From Amylostereum areolatum (lineage: Eukaryota; Basidiomycota; Agaricomycetes; Russulales; Stereaceae): DNA of 64,000 nt. The translations under genes were made by a program, and so were the position numbers. The stretch lies in the NCBI GenBank assembly GCA_012932865.1, contig SAXG01000007.1, positions 1,146,214-1,210,213 of the forward strand, written 5' to 3'. Shown here one piece after another: positions 56,102 to 64,000 of this stretch. How positions within the stretch are numbered: the first letter of the stretch is position 1; every line of letters starts with the position of its first letter. The notes under the pieces are model-generated. The model was not told the DNA's origin and did no database searches. It was given only the letters and a program-made list of their open reading frames with translations.

Positions 56102-56571
56102 CCCGCCGCCGGCCCCAGCTCAATGGCCTAGTTTGCCCTTCTTGGTACATTTGTCAAACTGTATTCTCCTCTGCCTCCGACTGACCAGTCGTAACAGTGT
56201 ATCATACCTGCCATTGACGTATGCTCCTTTTCTCTCTCAATACTTATGCGTTTGGCCGTTTCGGAGGTCCGGACCTCTCTGTGGGTCCGGCCTGCTTTTG
56301 CATGTACATAATATCACCTGCCACAGGATGTAATTTGACTTTGCTATTGTGTTTTCATGCCTAACTGAAGTGTAATTGGATGAATCCTTGATATAATGCC
56401 AGAAGACTTAAAGATTAAGACTGTACATGGCGCTCGGAGGTCATGTGACATCTGGCATTTGCCGTGGTGTCACCACGTCATCCGACGTCATTTTTCATCA
56501 ATCTGGACTTTTCTCTCTCTACCACCACCACCCTCCCCGGAATCTTTTCCACACCACATATCTGGCCATCT
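56102..56571. other. intergenic between P3 and P4
   Basis: No gene. Contains the P3 3' flank and the P4 promoter, with a CT-rich stretch before the P4 ATG. Confidence 0.4.
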
Positions 56572-57993
56572 ATGAATACGTCAATGGATGCGATTGACAC
56601 GGAGCTCCACCTGCGTCACGCAGTCCTGTTCCTGCAGGATAAACTCGCGGTTGACCGGCGGCCGACGACTGAGTGGTGGGACATGTTTCGGGCGGAATTC
56701 GTGCGTGACCATCTGGCCGGTCATATTTCCGTCATCATTTGACCTTTGTACCAGGCGGTAGCACGGAAAATATATGCCCGGGAAGTTGGCCTCGGCAACC
56801 GTCCGTTCCGAGGACATATGAACTGGTTCCACGAAGTTCTGGGCATGCCAGACGAGGACGCTATGAATGAGGCCATTCTGGTGGGTGATATTGTGATCCC
56901 GGATGCCCTGGAACGGTCCGTGAGCCGGTGGTGGGAGAACCCAGGTGCGTGTTGGGGATGTTGTTCATCTCTACGTCTTTTTAACAATGACTTAGATTTA
57001 CTGGTACCTGAGGAGAACACTGTGGAATCCTCCCTTCTTCCTTCCGACCACACGTCCGCCCTTGTGAGCCCAAAGTCGGAGGCGGAGGCAGGAGCTACGG
57101 GTGGAGGGTCCAGTCTCGGAGGCAGTGCAGATGAAGAGTCTGAAGAAGAAGACCTCCCCAACTTCAACCTCCCATTGTTTGGGTCCCCAGAGCGGGACTG
57201 TCAGCAAGAGTCTGGTTTCCCACTTTCCTTGGACGAGGGCGGCTTCCCCCCACCGGACTTCTGCATGGTTCTTGACAATGAAAGCGACAACGAGGATATC
57301 GTGGCTACGGACAACACCACGCGGGAGGGGGAAGGAGCCATTGCTGGTGGGAGGAAGGAGAAGAGTGGGCATGGTGGGGTAGAGGTCAGCGAGGGTGATG
57401 GATGGGAGGTCTCGGTGGGTCCGGCGGGCGAAGGCCAGTCTGGCGTGGGAAAGGAAGGTCCGAGCAGGGGAGGTCCGAAGGGTGCTGTGCCCTCCGCCAC
57501 TAGCTCGTCCTGCGGCGAGGGTGTGGTGCTGCTGAATCCAAAGGGGAAGGGAAAGGGTGTCTACGGCATCCGTAAAAGTGGGTTTTCCTTGGTTTCATTT
57601 ATCATACAGTGTCCTGACAGTATGGGCGTGGAAAAGGGAAGAAGCATGTCAGGACCCAGGGACCTTGGTTTGGGCTCCGGGTTGGAACACATTGTGATCG
57701 AGGCCTTGGACGAGTTCTGTGTGGCGATGAAAAGTCAAATTGACTCCGCCCAGGTCGATTTTGAGGGGGTACTCGAGGACACCCACTCTGTCATCACATC
57801 CGAGATCTCCAAGATCCACAAGGAGAATGGGGAGCTCCTTGACGTGGTCAAAGGGTTGGAGGTGCAGTGTGCAGACCTCAAGAGGGATGCCAAGAAAGTC
57901 TCCGAGCTAAGCGCGCGGCTGGAAGCGTTCCTGAACGCATCCGAGGGCCCTTACGGTGGAGAGGATGTGGCTGGTGGAGACCGGTGCAAGTAG
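56572..57993 (+). CDS. head-domain family member P4, lacks the Cys6 cluster
   Basis: Exons 56572-56700, 56755-56944 and 56996-57993 close in phase; 438 residues. Exon 1 ends EWWDMFRAEF before the GTGCGT donor; exon 2 has ARKIYAREVGLG, a WFHEVLGMPDED segment like that of P3, and ends SRWWENP. The linker is acidic (SEEEDLPNFNLPLFGSPE, closely parallel to the P3 linker). The Cys6 exon seen in P3 is absent, and the sequence passes from the Gly/Lys-rich segment directly to the coiled coil (HIVIEALDEFCVAMKSQ to ARLEAFL), which is clearly homologous to P3 exon 5. A short extra stretch near 57575-57620 could be a retained intron, but it is open in frame. Same orientation as P3; a tandem duplicate by structure. 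Confidence 0.75.
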
Positions 57994-59938
57994 CTCCATG
58001 ATCACTGATTGGTATGTTGTATGTTTCTTACCCATGGTCATGGTAATCCTAACCTTCATTACACTTAAGTACATTTCTTGCATGAATCATATGGCTGGGA
58101 GAGCCTTCTTGTTTTCGTGAATCTATTGGAGATGGCTCGGATGGCTCGGATGGTGCGGATGGCTCGGATGGCTCGGATAGCTTGTAGCATGGACATGGAC
58201 TGGTAATGTAAATCACTTGACCCATTTTGGAATGTAACAGCTTGATGTTCATTGGGTCTGTGGTTCTATGTAGACAGTTGTGCAGAGCTGTGGACTTATG
58301 ACATTTCATCCTGAGATGGGCACGTGATCGACAGCCGGACCGGTCGGAATTTGCACGGTCACGAGCCATTTTTCGGGTTCGGGCGACTGCCCGTCTTGCC
58401 ACCTGGCACAATATCCCATCACTGGTAGCTACGGTTGTGCACCCACCGTGCCCTTTCCTCTCAGGCTAGGCTTTTTGGAAACGCTCCCACGTTCCCCGAC
58501 CTCATCACAACTTCCCCTTGATACCTGCACAACACCTCTTCAGCATGTTTGCCATGTCAGAAGGGCCGACCTGGCACCAGCGGCACCCTACCCCCACACA
58601 TTGAGGTAGACGGAGAGGAGACACCATCTGGAGGAGGATATAACAGAGGTTGTGGAGAATATTCAAGGTGCGCCCCGGCCTAGTCCTTCCCATGTTACCG
58701 TGTCTGAGGATTGACTAGGGTCCGGTATCGGAGGGTTACATCCCAATGCGACCATTCACCTTAAAATGAGGCTCGTGGAAACCCACAACTGAAGCGGCGT
58801 GACCACCACTTTTGGCCACCACTGCGGAGTCCGCGACAGGTAGCACTTGGTGACATGTCATCATGGCCAAGCCTCATGCATCCGAGTTAAGGTCCGACAG
58901 TAGAGCCAAAGATCCCCCTCCCCCCCTAGCCCGTGTCTCGACACTTTCATCCCCCCCCTCACAGTGGTTCCCCACTCTGTGTATCAATACTTTCATCCCC
59001 TGCCACTGCCATTCCCAGTCCACCTCTCGACACCTCTGACACCTTCATCACCTCCCCCCCTCGTCCAAAGACCAGGTCTGGGTCCGAGTCCGGAGACCAA
59101 CAGTGGCGAGGGCCCCTCGGCAAGTTGGGGTCAGGGTTCTGGGTGTAGGTCTGGGTCCGTAGGTCCGGGTCGGATGCCACTAGGTCCGGGTCTGCGACAG
59201 ATGCCACTCCGTCACATACCAAACATGCCAAGTACCACCCCCTTCACGCACCAGATCCTAGAAGGACTGGATGAAGCCCTTCCACTGTTATCCCTCTTAA
59301 CGTCCCCCTCACGATCCCATCTCCGACTTAATAATCTTATCTCCATTCCTTTTGGACCCGTGGCATCACATAGCTAGTATCCATAGAAATACATTGTGTG
59401 CCGAAATAGAAACCAGGGTGATGTGTGATCTTGGATTGTTTAAGTCAACTGTGGACCCCTTCCTCCTCTCCCCCATAAAGATGACCCCCTGGATGAGCCC
59501 ACTGCCTCCCGGATGCGTCCCGGATGCGTCCCGGATGGTGCCCCCCTCCCCCTCAGGACCCCCTGCCGCCCCCGGATGTGGCCCGGATGTGGCCCGGATG
59601 TGGCCCGGATGTGGCCCGGATGTGGCCTGGATGTGGCCCGGATGTGGCCTGGATGACCCCCCCCCAAAGGCCCTTTGGACCCCCTTGGATGTGGCCCGGA
59701 TGGGGATCCTCGGATGTTAGAAATATATCCTCCCGGATTCCCTGTGGAATCCGGGGGTACCCCTACCCCACCTCTCACCCCCTCACCTATGACCTTGGCA
59801 TGCCCCGGAGGATAGGTCCCCTTGGGCCCTCGGACCCCCCTTGGGCCCACCGTGGGGTTTGTGTTGAGAACAGGTTAACTGGTGCGTGGATTATGTGTTA
59901 ACTGCTTATTACTTGACTGTCTGGGGTCCCACACAGAG
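57994..59938. other. repeat-rich non-coding stretch before KDZ copy 2
   Basis: About 1.9 kb with no supported gene. It contains a short ATGGCTCGG-type 9-bp repeat at about 58127-58182, C-rich runs near 58920 and 58950, and a 12-bp GGATGTGGCCCG repeat at about 59573-59655. The KDZ catalytic core that should precede copy 2 is not here. Confidence 0.5.
59573..59655 (+). repeat. 12-bp tandem repeat, GGATGTGGCCCG
   Basis: Six or seven tandem copies, some with TGG CCT in place of TGG CCC, with further single copies up to about 59705. Open frames across it on both strands are repeat artefacts. Confidence 0.8.
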
Positions 59939-61464
59939 ATGAAAGCAGCTGTGGAAGTGTTGGAAGAAATGACCCGCACCATACCGGATGACCTGGTGGC
60001 AACTTGGACGCAGATAGACGCAGAGGCACAGGCCCAACGGGACCGAGGCGATGTAGAAGGGATGCGCATCTATGATGTATCAATTCAGAAGGGTATGCAT
60101 TGACACTGTCTATCTGTCGTATCCGGGATAACACTATTTCAGCACCCACTCGTGCCGAGGTACTCTTTTGCCTTCCCGAAGCCGAGTCCGAAACCCGCGG
60201 CTCTCTCCCCGGGACGGCAAGCTGGTTGGTGGAGTGCTTGAAGGTGGAGGAAGTACAGTACGTTATCCCATATTTAGTGACTTGCCCAATATGATGATTC
60301 GAGCAGAGTTGCGCTGGAGGCACACGCGCGCCGAATGGGCCGAGCACCGACAAAGGACGCACTGAAAAAGCTCCGAGATTGTCGCGTACGGCTCACAAAT
60401 CGAATCAATGCAGTCGAGAGTGAATCGGCGCAGTTTCTCCAAGCCGAATCGCATCAGCCAATGGATTCATGGGTCGATTTGGACATTGTTCCCAGAAACG
60501 TAGGAGCCGATGAGGTTCCCCTCTACCCTGAAGATAGTGACGAGGAAGCCGACCCACCCGGCCCATTGACGCTTACCGATGATATCCAGTCCGAGTTGCG
60601 CCCCCTTCCATTGCCCTCGTATATGACGGCACAACAACGCGAACACTTGGGTCTGCAAAGGCTGGCAGAACAAGAGCTCGAGCTTCATGAGGCACAAATG
60701 AGCACAGCTATAGAAGAAATACAAACCAGCCAGGGCCAAAAGTCAATCATCTTTCGGAAGGAGGTGCGTACAAGCCGAAGCCAGCGGACCTCAAACCAAT
60801 TGTGGGCCGGCGTGAAAGCCGTCGACAAAACCCTTCGGCACCATGTTCGAATATATGCCAGAGCCCAACGAGCTGCCATAATACTTGGCCTCAGTGAAGA
60901 AAAGTGTACCACCAAGTTTTGGCCCATCCTGACCTCCGACCTGGCGGTGCATTCCTTTGTGATCGACCCGACGGAACGAGGACAACGGAATACACAGCTT
61001 CCGTGGTTCTGGCGGGTCAACATTTGGAGAGACACAGTTGATGTTCCGTACATGGATGAATGTGAGTCAGTCGCCCAGTGTGGAGTTGAGTGGGACTCAA
61101 TCGGGGCCCCACTTAGTCTGGCAGTGTCCAGTGGCTAAAGGCGAATGCACGAGCCGAACATTGGACCGAGGATTATATCGCGGTTCGGCATGAGATGGAT
61201 TGGGTCGTCAATATGTTTGACTTCAAGGCCAGGTGGTGGGCAGAGCTTGCGGGCCGATTACAAGCCGATGGATTTGCTGGCCATCGAGCTTACACACTTG
61301 GCGAGCAGGCATTCTGGCAGAGGAGAGCCGGATACGCTCGCGTAGAGTTTGGCCGAGCAAAGGGGCGGATTGACGGTGGGTCCATAGAGTATGAAGCCGA
61401 GCCGATTTCGCAGGAGCCGATAACGGGTGACCAGACTTTGGATATCCCACCACAAAGGGGGTAG
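59939..61464 (+). pseudogene. KDZ-superfamily transposase, copy 2, C-terminal remnant
   Basis: The four recognisable exons match only the helical C-terminal part of KDZ transposases. The first reads from an ATG at 59939 to SIQKG; then APTRAEVLFCL with GTASWLVECLKVEEVQ; then VALEAHARRMGRAPT through FWPILTSDL and LPWFWRVNIWRD; then after an intron WVVNMFDFKARWW and FWQRRAGYARVEF. Phases close at the first two junctions. The PWFW...MDEC segment and the final Phe-Trp helix correspond to AWFWTMD...DEC and FWKY at the end of copy 1. The catalytic Asp/Glu motifs are absent, so this cannot be an active transposase. The sequence is well diverged from copy 1, so the two copies are not a recent duplication. 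Confidence 0.8.
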
Positions 61465-61519
61465 ATGATGCCATGTTTTACAAAACCAATGTAACAACAT
61501 ATTCGTTACAACATATTCG

Positions 61520-62192
61520 TTACATACCATAGCCCTGCAACGCTGCCTTGACGGTGTCAAGCCTCTCCACGAGCCTTCTCTCGGCTTCGGTCACCAGCTC
61601 CACGGCATGTTCGAGTGAACCCTCCTTTGCTTGACTGACCGCGAGGGCATTGAAAAGGTTTCCAATGAGATTCGAATCAGGGTAAACCTTCACCACGCAG
61701 TCAAATAAAGACAAGAAAATACAGGTCAAAGGCCGGTTACTTACCAGGGCAAATGTGTTGCACTTCATGATGTCAACCATGAATTCCACGGCAAAGTCCG
61801 GGATGTCCATGGCTGAGGTGTCGTAACTGTATTTCTTCCAGTCGATGGCTGTGCAGAGGCAATATTGAGGTGATTCGTCTGGGCGCAGAAGTGACGCGAG
61901 CGCCTGAGGGATCCAGTTGTACATATAGATTGTAGCTTGGGGGCCCAACAATAGGTACTCGCCCCACACAAGGGAAATTCTGAGCTGGGAGCATTAATGT
62001 CAGAGTGATATGAAGTGTGGCCGGACCGACAACAAACAACGGTACCATTTCGCGCATGAATACAAGCTGATCGTATTTGGAGACCGGTTGATTGGTGCGC
62101 ACGATTGCTTTATCCAGGTCGGATAGAATGGCGTTCAAGTCGCCCGCCGTAATTCGGTTTGGAGAGGGGGTGCGCTGACGTTGGCGAGGCAT
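61520..62192 (-). CDS. small helical protein next to KDZ copy 2, possible head-domain relative
   Basis: Three exons (62192-62046, 61984-61745, 61687-61520), all phase 0, give 184 residues. Exon 1 has a basic start (MPRQRQRTPSPNR) then a helix ending FMREM at a phase-0 intron. Exon 2 begins LRISLVWGEYLLLG and contains YNWIPQALASLL and a FAVEFMVDIMKCN helix. Exon 3 is an amphipathic helix (LIGNLFNALAVSQAKEG to VERLDTVKAALQ). The split after a helix and the length of exon 1 resemble the head-domain genes, but the WW motif is missing, so membership is uncertain. Like the 44844 gene it lies tail-to-tail with a KDZ transposase and head-to-head with a plus-strand gene about 160 bp away. Confidence 0.62.
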
Positions 62193-62348
62193 TGAGAGAG
62201 GAGGGAACTGTTGCAGCTTGAGGAAGGGAGAGAGGTTTCTGCACAAGGTCGCAGGCGCCGTAAAATTTCAAGATGACGTCACGAAACATTAATCAAATCC
62301 AGTGACACCACACTGGGACGCCTACACCCTTGATTCTCTCCCTTCACC

Positions 62349-63088
62349 ATGTCGAAAGCGTCTTACGGTCCAGAGGACCTGAACCCATCTCTCGGCTCAA
62401 AGTCCTTGATTGTGTCCACCGTCAACATGATCAACAACCGACTCAACCGGGCCACCGAAGCTTTACTCGCAATTCACAACACTGGGGCGCGACTGGACAA
62501 GCATCCGAGAAAGGATATTTGGGTGGAAGGAATGGAAGCCGAATTAGTAAGTGTTGCATCTATCGGGGTGTTCCACCAATGACCTTTTCTAGACCGTCGC
62601 TTGTACACTCATCGGGCTAATGAACATGACGGGCTACACCTTGGCATGCCTGCCGCCCGCATTTACGGTGATCAGGAAGGCCGTGTTGGACGCAGTCGAC
62701 AATAACGACCCCGATCTCCTTCAGCAGAAGTACATTGTATACATGCCGACCGTTCTTGAAGATCCATACTATAGCCCCTGGTGGGAAGAAGACGGTCCTC
62801 GGCTCAAGGACCCCTGGACGCCGGTGATGGAGCGCATCGCGGCTATGAGAGATAAGGTGAGTATATCTGTTGTCCACATAGTGTTCGTTTTGACTGTTCA
62901 CCTAGCGAGGGGACTCTGGGCTTGACCCTGTCAGCACTGCCATTAGAGCGGCGTTGGCTTCTGCAAATGCTCAAGAAGCCGAGATGGCTCGGCTTCCAGA
63001 CGATGGTGTTGGTAGTCTCGGAGGGCCCCCGGTTCAAGCGCAGAAGAGCAGACCCCGTTCAAGTGCAAAATCGCAATGTCGTGAATAA
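62349..63088 (+). CDS. head-domain family member P5 (short form)
   Basis: Exons 62349-62546, 62593-62856 and 62906-63088, all phase 0, give 214 residues. Exon 1 ends WVEGMEAEL at the family intron position (here with a GTAAGT donor). Exon 2 has GYTLACLPPAF, AVDNNDPD and SPWWEEDG, matching the WW-Glu end of the head domain in P1, P3 and P4, and continues into a MERIAAMRD helix. Exon 3 is a short Ala-rich helix and a Ser/Arg tail (SRPRSSAKSQCRE). The long linker, Cys6 cluster and coiled coil of other members are missing. The position, plus strand after a minus-strand small gene after a KDZ transposase, is the same as that of P1. Confidence 0.68.
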
Positions 63089-63394
63089 AAATGGTACGGT
63101 TTAGAAGGAGGAAGGACGGATGATGAGTGGGGACCGAAACAGGACGAAGGGATGGGGAGGTGAGCCGATAGGCCGGAAGCCGATGCAGACAGACGAGAAG
63201 CGGAAGTTACGGTACTGAGTATGTAAACCTGTTTTCCACAGCTCGTGTATGAACCATGCGAATTCCTGAAGCCTGTCAAGGAACCAGTTAATGGAAGGTA
63301 TACCGTGGTGGGGGAACATAGAATTGTGCCGAGGGCGGAGAGCATGTGTGTGGGCCGAGCCACATGAGGTGCCGAGGTTTTGCGGCGCAAATAG

Positions 63395-64000
63395 CGTGGG
63401 CCCACCGGAGAGATATAGGTTAGTCTTTGCACGGCGTGGGCCCAGTCGAGGCAGATGGGGGGACCCCGTGTGCGAGGACCGTGGGCCCAGTGCAGATAGA
63501 TGGGGAGACTCATCGCACGAGAAGTGTAGGCCCAGCCAAGGTAGATAAGGAGTCCCCTCGCGCGAGGATCGTGGGCCCAGCCAAGGTAGATGGGGAGTCC
63601 CCTCGCGCGAGGACCGTGGGCCCAACCGAGGGAGGTGCAGGACTGTCCGCACGGCGGTCGTGGGCCCAACCGAAGGAGCCGAGAGAGAAGGGACCGAAGG
63701 GGACAGGCCAGTGGGCCCAGTCGAGGCAGATGGGGGGACCCCGCGCACGAGGACCGTGGGCCCAGTGCAGATGGATGAGGAGACCCCTCGCGCGAGGACC
63801 GTGGGCCCAACCGAGGGATGTGCAGGACTGTCCGCACGGCGGTCGTGGGCCTAACCGAAGGAGCCGAGAGAGAAGGGACCGAAGGGGACAGGCCAGTGGG
63901 CCCAGTCGAGGCAGATGGGGGACCCCGCGCATGAGGACCGTGGGCCCAGTGCAGATGGATGAGGAGACCCCTCGCGCGAGGACCGTGGGCCCAACCGAGG
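63395..64000 (+). repeat. GGGCCC-rich satellite array with higher-order 185-bp period, runs off the window
   Basis: About 45-50-bp monomers, each containing GTGGGCCCA followed by a CGAGG or GCAGATGG word. From 63711 to 63895 four monomers form a unit that repeats almost exactly from 63896, giving a 185-bp higher-order period. Frames of 60-270 codons on both strands come from the repeat and were not called. The array continues past 64000. Confidence 0.9.

Noticed and set aside
59440..59850. Frames across the GGATGTGGCCCG repeat
   Set aside because: Repeat-derived on both strands; no support as a gene.
63034..64000. Long frames on both strands of the terminal satellite, and the idea of a CRISPR array there
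   Set aside because: Monomers are contiguous and diverge gradually with no unique spacers, and the organism is a eukaryote; the frames follow the repeat.

Overview
The window is nuclear DNA from a filamentous basidiomycete, most likely an agaricomycete. The evidence is the dense 45-70 bp GT-AG introns, a DUF6535 membrane protein, an F-box/leucine-rich protein, a KDZ-superfamily transposase and a chromodomain-bearing Ty3/Gypsy retrotransposon. No rRNA, tRNA or CRISPR array was recognised.

Positions 1-25,000 are ordinary host genome. In order they hold a DUF6535 membrane protein, a small three-exon hypothetical gene, the histone chaperone NAP1, and a family of four secreted paralogues of unknown function (three on the minus strand at 6.7-17.0 kb, one on the plus strand at 20.9-23.1 kb). 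A CtIP/Sae2/Ctp1 DNA-end-resection gene lies inside that family (17.9-19.9 kb). An F-box protein follows. Between paralogues 2 and 3 there is a poly(A)-tailed retroposed insertion with a clean 15-bp target-site duplication.

Positions 25,600-44,250 are a nest of repeats and mobile DNA. They hold a GC-rich minisatellite, a kinase-like gene remnant, a complete-looking hAT transposon, a young non-autonomous LTR element with 306-bp LTRs, a Ty3/Gypsy chromovirus (intact pol, damaged gag), and a KDZ transposase cut off at its 5' end exactly at the Ty3 LTR.

Positions 44,300-63,100 are the most unusual part. Two KDZ transposase copies, the second only a C-terminal remnant, are each followed by a minus-strand small gene and then a plus-strand gene. 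Between and after them sit at least five genes, probably six, of an undescribed family. The family shares a short N-terminal 'head' domain split by a phase-0 intron at the same place, a Pro/Gly/acidic linker, in two members an internal Cys6 cluster with Zn2Cys6 spacing, and a C-terminal coiled coil. The arrangement suggests a KDZ-associated cargo cassette. A 142-bp inverted-repeat foldback structure sits between two paralogous small genes there, and all six of its arm mismatches are CpG transitions. The window ends inside a GGGCCC-rich satellite array.

Exon boundaries were derived by hand from splice consensus, reading phase and comparison between paralogues. They are firm where every phase closes (NAP1, CtIP, secreted copies 1 and 4, head genes P3, P4 and P5) and tentative elsewhere.
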